DNA of 14,750 bases from Pseudorhodoplanes sp. (GTDB taxonomy: Bacteria; Pseudomonadota; Alphaproteobacteria; Rhizobiales; Xanthobacteraceae). The first letter of the stretch is position 1; each line of letters starts with the position of its first letter. Below the pieces are notes generated by a model. The model did no database searches. It saw nothing but the letters and a program-made list of their open reading frames with translations, and was not told the DNA's origin. The position numbers and the translations under genes were made by a program. The stretch lies in the NCBI GenBank assembly GCA_008933495.1, contig WBUW01000027.1, forward strand, positions 1-14,750, read 5' to 3'. Below are positions 7,228 to 13,669 of the stretch, piece by piece.

Positions 7228-7589
7228 CGCAGGCGTCCCCTCCAGCGTTCGACAGATGTCGGCCGCGTTTGTTATTCAGTCCGGCTGGGCCGCTGGAGAA
7301 GCGCGACTTCGTCACTAAACGCTGGACAGCTTTTATTTCTGTACCGGTGGCGCAAGATGTCCAGCGTTTGCGGATCCGCCCGACCAAAATTACATATATT
7401 AAAAACTGAAAATGTCAGATCATGCAAGAATTGAATTGACATGAGCGCACTTATTGATTTGCGCGCCACATTAATTTGGACAGCGCTGCGGCGGACGGCC
7501 AAAGCGCCGTCGGCAATTATCGCTGAATTGCAATGCGCCGGAACCAGTTGCAATTGCGAACTGTTCTCAGGTCGTCTCTTCGGCAGACA
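7228..7589 (-). promoter_or_regulatory. fccAB upstream region
   Basis: This 362-nt gap has no supported gene and should carry the fccAB promoter. On the minus strand CTGACA (7413-7418) and TGTAAT (7389-7394), 18 bp apart, form a plausible sigma-70 promoter. Downstream of it lies the 12-bp inverted repeat at 7317-7369. The sequence TGGACAGC of that repeat recurs at 7477-7484. The region 7387-7440 is markedly AT-rich, as sites bound by BigR/SqrR-type repressors tend to be. Confidence 0.35.
7317..7369. repeat. Perfect 12-bp inverted repeat in the fccA leader
   Basis: AAACGCTGGACA (7317-7328) and its exact reverse complement TGTCCAGCGTTT (7358-7369) are separated by 29 nt. The repeat ends 89 nt upstream of the fccA start. 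It could be a two-site operator bound through looping or a long RNA hairpin in the leader. No T tract follows it on the minus strand, so it is not an intrinsic terminator. Confidence 0.8.
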
Positions 7590-8216
7590 TCATTCGGCCC
7601 TGAAGAGATAAAATCCGAGAACCACCAATAATGTAAGCGCGATCTCGATTGCGGCGATAACGATCAAAATAAATGAGATGCGCCGCGCGGACGGCCTCAT
7701 CGGCTGCCAGACGCGGCGCATATACCAGCGCCAAGCGTCGAATCGCGACCAGCGCTGCCAATGCCGCAGGTAACGTTGCAAATCGCGACCCCAGCTTACC
7801 AGACTCGTGTCCACTTCCGCACTGCGGGCCCGTCGTTCGTCTTCCGTGGTTCCCGAATAGTCATCGGTCACGACCAGCACCGCGCCGACTGCCGATGAAG
7901 ACGCCGGTTGCCTGTTCATGTCGGCGGATTCGACGTGAAAGTCGGTTGAGGTCTTCAGGCCGGATTCGTAGACCACGCGAATTCCATCGGGCCGGGGGAT
8001 GACGCGCAGCGCCGTTTCGATCATGCTTCCGTTACCGAGATTGCGCGCGCGCATAAAAAAGCTGTTTTGGCCAATGGACCGCCATTCCTGGAATTCATAC
8101 AGCGAGTTGATCCGCAACAGACGTTCGACGTCCTGGCTGAACTCGATCAGAACCGTCGGCGACAGCCCGGTGGGAATCCGGACCCAGGCCGCGTCCTCGC
8201 GTGCCGCCGCGCTCAT
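7590..8216 (-). CDS. C-terminally membrane-anchored protein of unknown function
   Basis: A 208-residue protein I cannot assign. Residues 18-125 alternate short hydrophobic strands (PTVLIEFSQDVERLLRIN, SMIETALRVIP, GIRVVYESGL, AVLVVTDDYSG), a pattern weakly reminiscent of SRPBCC-type lipid or ligand-binding folds. Residues 143-176 are rich in Trp and Arg (WQRWSRFDAWRWYMRRVWQP at 153-172), and 179-205 form one hydrophobic transmembrane span, giving a tail-anchored protein with a cytoplasmic N-domain if no export signal acts. Its ATG overlaps the stop of the stress-type gene as ATGA (8213-8216), so the two are translationally coupled and probably work together. The stop is 363 nt before fccA. 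Confidence 0.7.
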   Translation of the reverse strand: MSAAAREDAAWVRIPTGLSPTVLIEFSQDVERLLRINSLYEFQEWRSIGQNSFFMRARNLGNGSMIETALRVIPRPDGIRVVYESGLKTSTDFHVESADMNRQPASSSAVGAVLVVTDDYSGTTEDERRARSAEVDTSLVSWGRDLQRYLRHWQRWSRFDAWRWYMRRVWQPMRPSARRISFILIVIAAIEIALTLLVVLGFYLFRAE

Positions 8217-8680
8217 CGGTCCGGATGCGGTACGACCAGCAGAGGCACCTTAAGCGTCCTGACCAGGAGCTCGGTCGCAAGTCGGGACCGCAATCCCGGG
8301 GCGCCTTTCGGCCGGGGCGAACCGACGACGATCAGATCATGCCCCCCTGCAGCGGCCACCGCGGCCAGACTCTCGGCCGGCTTTCCGAGCCGAATTTCGC
8401 ACGAATAAGCCAGTCGGCGTCGCGTGGCTTCGGCCTCGACCACCGCCGCATGCTCGGCAATTTCACGCTGCAGCTGATTTTCCACATAGCGCCCGAAGCG
8501 AATATGAACGGCGGCATTGTTCAGCCAATCATCGCCGAGCATACCCTTCCAGAGGTCCGGCACGACGACAAGTTGGTGGATTCGGCCGCCATCGGCGCAT
8601 ATGTCGAGGGCCACCTTTTCGGCGGCGCGCGCGCCGGCCGTGCCGTGGCTTGCCAGCAGAATCGTGCGCGCGGAAATCAT
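8213..8680 (-). CDS. Universal stress protein (UspA) domain protein
   Basis: A 155-residue single UspA-like domain. The first strand ISARTILLASHG (2-13) and the C-terminal HDLIVVGSPRPKGAPGLRSR through LATELLVRTLKVPLLVVPHP (114-153) follow the family. The nucleotide-binding G-2x-G-9x-G pattern is not cleanly kept (VVGSPRPKGAPG), so ATP binding is uncertain. The start at ATG 8680 is preferred over 8767 because the extra 29 codons would run through a perfect terminator hairpin (8710-8745) and are unlike the family. It overlaps the following membrane-anchored gene by four bases (ATGA). Position between the exporter unit and fccAB suggests a role in regulating or protecting sulfur metabolism; this is inference. 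Confidence 0.8.
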   Translation of the reverse strand: MISARTILLASHGTAGARAAEKVALDICADGGRIHQLVVVPDLWKGMLGDDWLNNAAVHIRFGRYVENQLQREIAEHAAVVEAEATRRRLAYSCEIRLGKPAESLAAVAAAGGHDLIVVGSPRPKGAPGLRSRLATELLVRTLKVPLLVVPHPDR

Positions 8681-8709
8681 GTTTTTGTCCGGAGAAAAAT
8701 CATCTGACG

Positions 8710-8745
8710 AAAAGACCTGACGCTCCCCGCAGGCAGCGTCAGGTC
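8710..8745 (-). terminator. Intrinsic terminator behind the exporter/55-aa gene unit
   Basis: An 11-bp perfect stem, AGCGTCAGGTC (8735-8745) with GACCTGACGCT (8714-8724), has a 10-nt loop and is followed on the minus strand by TTTT (8713-8710). It starts 18 nt past the stop of the 55-residue gene and so ends the two-gene exporter transcript. Confidence 0.8.
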
Positions 8746-8763
8746 TCACGTCCGTCTCACGGA

Positions 8764-8931
8764 TCATTTCACGAAGATAAAAACTGCGAAAGTGATCGCG
8801 AGGGCAAGGAACAAGGCGACGAAGTCCTCATAGCGGTCGGTCTTGAAGATCGAGAGCGCGGAGCCGCGATGGTATTTGAACCCGTTTTGGGTCGTCTGCA
8901 GGTCGATGTCCTGGCTTTTCTTGTCGGTCAT
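8764..8931 (-). CDS. Small single-span membrane protein next to the YeiH-type exporter
   Basis: A 55-residue protein of unknown function. Residues 1-35 are polar (MTDKKSQDIDLQTTQNGFKY then HRGSALSIFKTDRYE) and 36-53 form one hydrophobic helix (DFVALFLALAITFAVFIFVK), with a cytoplasmic N-terminus expected from the charge pattern. ATG 8931 is supported by GGGGGAG (8938-8944) 6 nt upstream; a TTG start at 8946 would put that ribosome site inside the gene. It begins 17 nt after the exporter stop and is followed by a strong terminator, so the two form a closed two-gene transcript. A small auxiliary or stabilising subunit of the carrier is the likely role, by analogy with other small partner proteins of transporters. 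Confidence 0.75.
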   Translation of the reverse strand: MTDKKSQDIDLQTTQNGFKYHRGSALSIFKTDRYEDFVALFLALAITFAVFIFVK

Positions 8932-8948
8932 GGTCTGCTCCCCCAAGC

Positions 8949-10268
8949 TCAGATCGTTTCACGAACGAACAGCAGGACAATGATCAGCGACAACACGGCC
9001 TTGAGCACGCCGACCACGCTACCGATGACCAACGGCTCGCCGCCCGCCTGCCGCATCGCGGCGAAGGTGATCTGCATTCCGAGTCCGGTCAGACCGAAGG
9101 CGAACAGCCAGGTCAGCCAGTCGCGGAAGTGCGAGATCATTGGTTTGGAGAAAACGCCGGTCGAGGCAAGCGCAAACATCAGGATGAACCCGAGCACGAA
9201 TACGGGAAATTTTTCGAAAATAACCCGCGTCGTATCGACCTGCTCGACCTTTGCGCCGCCGGCCGCCGCCTCGCGCCGCACGTACCAGATCGCGAGCCAC
9301 ATTACGATGATCGGCAGGAAGAGCACGCGCGTGATGTTGAATATCTCGCCGACTTTCAGCGTTTCAAGCGCTCCGGTCGGCTGATAGGCCAGTGCGGCAC
9401 CGGCCACCTGCGCCGAATTGAGAATGCCGGTTCCCGCCCAGGCACCGAACTGCACATAGCTCATGTCGAGCGCGTGGCCGATGACTGGAAATATGAACAT
9501 GCAGATAACGCCGAAGACCAGAATGGTGCCGATCGTGTAGGCAATTTCGTCCGAGCGGGCCTTGACCACGGGCGCCGCGGCAACCGCCGCCGACACGCCG
9601 CAAACGCCGACCCCGGCGGCCAGCACTCCGCCCATCGAGTTGGATATCTTGCGCCATCCGCCGATCAAGAGGACGAGCCAAGCCGACCCGAGGACGAATA
9701 CACCGATCATGATGACCGAAAGCTGACCAAGCCGCGCCAGTTCACCCAGGCTGTACAGGGTTCCGAGCAGGATGACGCCCGTTTTCAATCCGAGGCGCGA
9801 CAGCCGGACACCGTTATGGGCCCAATCGGGAATTTTGAATACATTTACGGTGATCATTCCGGCCACGATGCCAAGCACGATATAGTTGAGCCCGAGAACA
9901 GTATGCAGATACGTCGGCTTGGCCGCCGAGCCCGCGATCGGTCCAACCGCGCGACTGAGCACGGCAACCCAGGGCGCAAGATACCACTTCACAAACATTG
10001 CGATGATCAGGATGAATGCGCCGCCGGCAACCGTCGAGACATAGTAATCGAGGCTGCCTTCCTTGTGCGATCCAAACCAATGCCAGAGTCCGATAACGAC
10101 ACCGATCGCACCAAAAACATAGCTCAGGGTAATCATCTCGCCTGTCGCTCGCGCCAGGCCGAGATACTTGACCATTCCGGCCAGATAACCGCCGGCGAGC
10201 AGAAAGCCGTGAATCAGTAATATGATCCCAATGATGAAGAGCGCGGGACTCTTGCGCGTGTAAACCAT
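8949..10268 (-). CDS. YeiH/UPF0324-family putative sulfate exporter
   Basis: A 439-residue polytopic inner-membrane protein of the UPF0324 (YeiH, PSE) family, annotated in databases as a putative sulfate exporter but weakly characterised. Family hallmarks are GVGVCGVSAAVAAAPVVKAR (219-238) and GAWAGTGILNSAQVAGAALA (275-294), with about 11-12 hydrophobic spans. YeiH proteins are commonly near 350 residues; the excess here lies mainly in residues 1-120, which add spans before the core. ATG 10268 follows an AAGGGGGA ribosome site. The gene heads a two-gene unit with the 55-residue protein. Among sulfide and sulfite oxidation genes, removal of product sulfate or toxic sulfite is a reasonable role. 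It diverges from sat across a 1.06-kb gap. Confidence 0.85.
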   Translation of the reverse strand: MVYTRKSPALFIIGIILLIHGFLLAGGYLAGMVKYLGLARATGEMITLSYVFGAIGVVIGLWHWFGSHKEGSLDYYVSTVAGGAFILIIAMFVKWYLAPWVAVLSRAVGPIAGSAAKPTYLHTVLGLNYIVLGIVAGMITVNVFKIPDWAHNGVRLSRLGLKTGVILLGTLYSLGELARLGQLSVIMIGVFVLGSAWLVLLIGGWRKISNSMGGVLAAGVGVCGVSAAVAAAPVVKARSDEIAYTIGTILVFGVICMFIFPVIGHALDMSYVQFGAWAGTGILNSAQVAGAALAYQPTGALETLKVGEIFNITRVLFLPIIVMWLAIWYVRREAAAGGAKVEQVDTTRVIFEKFPVFVLGFILMFALASTGVFSKPMISHFRDWLTWLFAFGLTGLGMQITFAAMRQAGGEPLVIGSVVGVLKAVLSLIIVLLFVRETI

Positions 10269-10846
10269 GACGTTTCCCCCTTAGCCCAGTTCGTTTCACT
10301 CCTTCGGAACCTGTACAGCAGTTCTGCGCCTGATGCGCGACACGGAACAAGCTCGCATATGCCGTGGCTGCGCTCAGATATGATCGACGATGTGTTTGCA
10401 GACACCGCGTCGCATACTTTCAGATTTTTAAATATATCGAAGTAAATAGCAATGCCATTTCGGCGAATTGCTGCGATGCAGTACTACTTCGCGGCGGCGG
10501 CTCGAATTTATCTGCTGGAAATAAAAATGCGCGCGAGCCGAAATAGCCCGACCGGTGAATCGATCTGTTGATCGGGGCGTGACCATCGCAGCAAGAAAAG
10601 TGTTGCCGTTGCCGCTCCATCGATCTCTTGTTCCGCTCCGTGGTTTCTTGCTCAAGCAGCGGCAATGTGCCTGCGCCGCAAGCGGGAGTCATCGTGATCG
10701 CATAAGATGCTATGCAATGCCCTTGGTCGCTGACACGAGGCTCCCCTGAGATCATGGCTGCAATAACCACGCTTCCTGCAGCCAACAAATCCTGTAGAGC
10801 GCCGCACCATTACCGGCACTTGATCGTTTCGTATGCGGGCGGCACA

Positions 10847-10864
10847 CGTTATCGGTCGATAACG
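10847..10864. repeat. 18-bp palindrome CGTTATCG-GT-CGATAACG
   Basis: Two perfect 8-bp half-sites flank a 2-nt centre. The half-site TTATCG also begins the large inverted repeat between lysR and aprM (TTATCGAT...ATCGATAA). It is far from both flanking starts (about 580 nt from the exporter, 470 nt from sat), so if it is an operator it acts at a distance or on an unseen transcript. Confidence 0.6.
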
Positions 10865-10941
10865 AAACCAGGACGCTCGAACTCTTTCCGCCCACGGTGT
10901 CCTGCATTCTGCGGTGCGATAGTCCATCTTGTGCCATGCTC

Positions 10942-10980
10942 AAAAAAATAATGGCGGTTCATCCGCTTGCTTCCGCCATT
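10942..10980 (-). terminator. Intrinsic terminator on the minus strand with no obvious gene
   Basis: On the minus strand CCGCCATT at the 3' side (10957-10950) pairs with AATGGCGG at the 5' side (10980-10973), an 8-bp perfect stem with a 15-nt loop, followed by A and then TTTTTTT (10948-10942). The form is that of a good Rho-independent terminator. The only candidate upstream transcript is the fragment at 11034-11279 or a small RNA. Confidence 0.65.
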
Positions 10981-11033
10981 TAAGAATTCTTCATTCTCGC
11001 TCAAACCGGGTCGCATTTCCGGCCTGACCAAGT

Positions 11034-11279
11034 TTAGCAGTCAAAGCGCTGTTGATCGAATTCCGGACTTGGCCCTCCATTCATTCTAATATTAATATAT
11101 GAATATGATCGGCGCCGCTGCGATCGCAATATGCCGGCGCAGATCATGTCGATGCTGGTATTGCGCACGGTGCGCCACAGCGCGGCAAGCAGACGGGGCA
11201 GCAGAGCGAAATGCCGGGGCAGTGCATTGACGCAGGCGCTAAACTCAACCCTGCTCCATAAATCAGTGGCAACCAGCAA
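11034..11279 (-). pseudogene. Possible gene remnant (81 codons from a TTG)
   Basis: The frame is open for 81 codons but begins only with TTG and has no clear ribosome site. Its centre (about 11120-11230) reads SACVNALPRHFALLPRLLAA then LWRTVRNTSIDMICAGI with third positions rich in G and C, as in real genes here. Its last third (about 11034-11105) is AT-rich and atypical. The terminator at 10942-10980 lies 53 nt beyond the stop, which fits a short or degraded minus-strand gene. I do not recognise the family. It may equally be chance. Confidence 0.2.
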
Positions 11280-11287
11280 GATTAGAC

Positions 11288-11312
11288 ATTAACAGACAGA
11301 ACGTCAGTTAAT
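11288..11312. repeat. Inverted repeat just upstream of sat
   Basis: ATTAACAGAC (11288-11297) and GTCAGTTAAT (11303-11312) pair at 9 of 10 positions around a 5-nt centre. The element ends 18 nt before the sat start, just upstream of the GGGGGG ribosome site. It could be an operator overlapping the transcription start or a hairpin affecting translation. Confidence 0.6.
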
Positions 11313-11330
11313 ACCGGGGGGATTAGGCGC

Positions 11331-12506
11331 ATGTCGAAATTGGTACCGCCGCATGGCAGTAATACCTTGATGCCGTTGCTGTTGCCGGAAATCGAGCGCG
11401 CTGAATCCCTGCGCCGGGCCGAAGCGCTCAAGCGTGTGCCGATGACCAGCCGCGAGACATCGGACTTCCTGATGCTGGCGATGGGCGCCTACACGCCGCT
11501 GACTGGATTCATGGGCCATGATGATTGGCGTGGCTGTTGCGCCGATATGAGGCTCACCACCGGCCTGTTCTGGCCGATCCCGATCACGCTAAGCTGCAAC
11601 CGCGATCTTGCCGACCGTATCGCCGTCGAGGAATCGGTGGCGCTGGTTGATCAGGATACGGGCGCGATCATGGGCACCCTCAAGGTCGCGGAGAAATACC
11701 GGATCGATCGTGATTTCGAGTGCCAGCATGTATTCCGCACGACCGATCCGAAGCATCCGGGCGTCGCCAAGGTGTTGGAACAGAGCGAAATCAATCTCGC
11801 CGGCCGCGTGGAATGCCTGAGCGAAGGGATCTACGCGCGGCAATACAAGGGCCTTTACTATCGGCCGGCCGAAACGCGCGCCATGTTCGCCGACATGGGC
11901 TGGAGCCGGGTCGCCGCTTTTCAAACCCGAAATCCGATGCATCGCAGCCACGAACATCTGGCGAAAATTGCCATCGAGGTCTGCGACGGCGTACTGATCC
12001 ATCAGGTGCTCGGCGCGCTCAAGACCGGCGACATACCCGCCGAGGTGCGCGTCAAGGCGATCGACACGCTGACCGAGAAGTATTTTGTGCCCGGGACCTA
12101 TATTCAGGCAGGCTATCCGATCGAGATGCGCTATGCCGGTCCGCGCGAGGCATTGTTGCATGCGCTGTTCCGTCAGAATTTCGGCTGTTCGCACCTGATC
12201 GTCGGACGCGATCATGCCGGGGTCGGCAGCTATTACGGGCCGTTCGACGCCCAGCACATCTTCGACACGCTGCCGCCGGACAGCCTGGCCATCCAGCCGT
12301 TGAAAATCGACGTGACCTTCTTTTGCTACAAATGCGACGGCATGGCGACGGCGCGGACATGTCCGCATGGGCCGGAGCAACGGCTGGAAATTTCCGGGAC
12401 GCGTCTGCGCGAAATGTTCTCCAGGGGCGAGAAGATTCCGGACGAATTCAGCCGCCCGGAAGTCGTCGCCGTCCTGCAGGATTATTACAACAGATTGAGT
12501 CGATAG
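11331..12506 (+). CDS. sat: ATP sulfurylase (sulfate adenylyltransferase), dissimilatory type
   Basis: A 391-residue homo-oligomeric Sat. In sulfur oxidisers it runs in the direction APS + PPi to ATP + sulfate, conserving energy. Active-site motifs are complete: QTRNPMHRSHEHL (198-210, the QxRNP and HxxH nucleotide motifs) and GRDHAGVG (292-299), followed by ISGTRLREM (354-362). A zinc-type cluster Cys332-x2-Cys335...Cys344-x-His346 (CYKCDGMATARTCPH) is present as in other bacterial Sat proteins. It is unrelated to the CysDN-type assimilatory enzyme, and no APS-kinase domain is fused. ATG 11331 follows GGGGGG at about 9 nt. The stop lies one base from the stop of the convergent LysR gene, and aprM-aprB lie just beyond on the same strand, so sat and apr act in one pathway but are separate transcripts. 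Confidence 0.95.
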   Translation: MSKLVPPHGSNTLMPLLLPEIERAESLRRAEALKRVPMTSRETSDFLMLAMGAYTPLTGFMGHDDWRGCCADMRLTTGLFWPIPITLSCNRDLADRIAVEESVALVDQDTGAIMGTLKVAEKYRIDRDFECQHVFRTTDPKHPGVAKVLEQSEINLAGRVECLSEGIYARQYKGLYYRPAETRAMFADMGWSRVAAFQTRNPMHRSHEHLAKIAIEVCDGVLIHQVLGALKTGDIPAEVRVKAIDTLTEKYFVPGTYIQAGYPIEMRYAGPREALLHALFRQNFGCSHLIVGRDHAGVGSYYGPFDAQHIFDTLPPDSLAIQPLKIDVTFFCYKCDGMATARTCPHGPEQRLEISGTRLREMFSRGEKIPDEFSRPEVVAVLQDYYNRLSR

Positions 12507-12507
12507 A

Positions 12508-13539
12508 TTACCGTTTTCTGCCGGGATAGGCCGGCATCCGGCTGCCGCCGGCCACTGCTTTGGGCAGAGCCGAACGCTTGGCATCGTTCTTCGGCGACTG
12601 GTGCATCATCGGCGCCCCCGCTTTGTCGGGACTGGTCTGGCGACCGCGGCTCGTTCGCGGCAGTCCGGTCAAATGCGCAACCAGAGTTTCCTGCGCCCGC
12701 GTTGCGTGGCGATCGCGATGATGCACCAACGCATATTCGCGCTGTGGCAGGTCGATCGGAATTTCAGTCAGCTTGCCGGCGGCTATGGCGGAGGCCACGA
12801 CGTGGCGCGAAATGATTGTCGCCCCGGCGCCGGCCTCGATCGCCTCGCGCACGGCTTCGTTGCTGGGCAAGACCAGGAAAATGTTCAGATCGTCCAGCGA
12901 CAGCCCTTCGCGGCGTGCCAGGTCTTCGAGTCCGCGGCGCGTGCCCGAGCCGGACTCGCGAATGACCCAGTTGATCGCGCGAAGATCGAGTTTGCCCGAA
13001 GCATCCAGCGGCAGCGGTGGTTGCCGCGAGCCGACCACGAGCGCGATCTGGTCATGATCGATCATCTCGCGGATCAGGGCCGGATGCTGGGTCGGTCCTT
13101 CGACCAGACCGATATTCACTTCGCCTTCGACGACGGCGTTCTCGACGTCGTTGGTGTTGCGAATTACGACGTTGAGGCGCACGCGCGGATTGGCCGTATG
13201 AAAAACCGCAAGGCGGCGCGGCAGCCAATAGGTCGCGATCGTGTGGCTGGCTGCAATGGCGACCGAACCGACGGGATAGCCGGCGAGCTCTTCCAGTACC
13301 GAACGCGCCAGCGAGGCCCGATCAACGACCGCACGCGCCTCGCGCAAGAAAATACGCCCGGTTTCGGTCAAGTGAATCCCGCGCCCGACACGGTCGAACA
13401 GTTTGACCTGATAGCAGGATTCCAAAGCAGCAATGGCAGCCGATGCCGCCGACTGGCTCATGCCGAGCGCCTCGGCGGCCCGCGTGACGTGCCCTAATTC
13501 AGCGACTTCGATGAAGATGCGCAGTTGTTCGAGGGTCAT
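12508..13539 (-). CDS. LysR-type transcriptional regulator of the apr locus
   Basis: A 343-residue regulator. The N-terminal winged helix (residues 1-60, MTLEQLRIFIEVAELGHVTR through KLFDRVGRGIHLT) is typical, and residues 90-295 form the periplasmic-binding-protein-like effector domain (SVAIAASHTIATYWLPRRLA at its start), similar in style to CbbR/CysB-like members. The effector is unknown; a sulfur intermediate such as APS or sulfite is plausible. ATG 13539 is chosen over an in-frame TTG at 13548. Usual LysR length is about 300; here residues 296-343 form an unusual basic, Pro/Ser-rich tail (TSRGRQTSPDKAGAPMMHQS...). It is divergent from aprM across a perfect 13-bp inverted repeat, the standard arrangement for a LysR protein controlling both itself and its neighbour. 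Confidence 0.9.
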   Translation of the reverse strand: MTLEQLRIFIEVAELGHVTRAAEALGMSQSAASAAIAALESCYQVKLFDRVGRGIHLTETGRIFLREARAVVDRASLARSVLEELAGYPVGSVAIAASHTIATYWLPRRLAVFHTANPRVRLNVVIRNTNDVENAVVEGEVNIGLVEGPTQHPALIREMIDHDQIALVVGSRQPPLPLDASGKLDLRAINWVIRESGSGTRRGLEDLARREGLSLDDLNIFLVLPSNEAVREAIEAGAGATIISRHVVASAIAAGKLTEIPIDLPQREYALVHHRDRHATRAQETLVAHLTGLPRTSRGRQTSPDKAGAPMMHQSPKNDAKRSALPKAVAGGSRMPAYPGRKR

Positions 13540-13553
13540 AAATTTCAATCTAT

Positions 13554-13587
13554 TTTATCGATTGATATAATACAATCAATCGATAAA
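13554..13587. promoter_or_regulatory. LysR-type operator and promoter between lysR and aprM
   Basis: TTTATCGATTGAT (13554-13566) and its exact reverse complement ATCAATCGATAAA (13575-13587) flank an 8-nt centre. The inner part contains ATTGAT-N8-ATCAAT and fits the T-N11-A rule of LysR proteins. A perfect TATAAT (13566-13571) reading toward aprM lies in the centre, with only a weak -35 (TTTCAA, 13543-13548) at 17 bp, as is common for activator-dependent promoters. The site is 14 nt from the lysR start and 82 nt from aprM. Confidence 0.7.
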
Positions 13588-13669
13588 TCCAAACGTTTTT
13601 ATTGCAAGCCGAGAACCCGGTCAGTTATCGTTGCACCCGCATCCGGGGCCAACGAGGAAAAGTCGGGCA

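Larger units (their letters stand above)
10269..11330. other. 1.06-kb gene-poor divergent region between the exporter and sat
   Basis: This gap separates two divergent genes and should hold both promoters. AT-rich islands occur at 10420-10450 (about 155-180 nt before the exporter) and 11083-11108 (about 225 nt before sat). It also holds an 18-bp palindrome (10847-10864), a minus-strand terminator (10942-10980), a GC-rich coding-like fragment (within 11034-11279) and an inverted repeat just before sat (11288-11312). Other open frames here are short, mutually overlapping and unlike any family I recognise. Gene decay or an unrecognised RNA are both possible. Confidence 0.45.

Noticed and set aside
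8681..8767. Longer start for the universal-stress protein
   Set aside because: The extension would be encoded by the terminator stem-loop at 8710-8745 and has no family similarity.
9129..10220. Plus-strand frame of 363 codons opposite the YeiH-type exporter
   Set aside because: Its charged, repetitive composition (Arg, Asp, His, Gly) is the mirror of a hydrophobic membrane protein; the minus strand carries the family motifs.
11083..11104. ATTC...GAAT pair upstream of sat as a SqrR-type operator (ATTC-N8-GAAT)
   Set aside because: The spacing is 14 rather than 8 nt, and the flanks are simply AT-rich. I found no ATTC-N8-GAAT site in the fccA or ArsR-gene upstream stretches that I read.
11589..12584. 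Minus-strand frame of 331 codons opposite sat
   Set aside because: It is antisense to a complete ATP sulfurylase with all active-site motifs, and overlaps the end of lysR.
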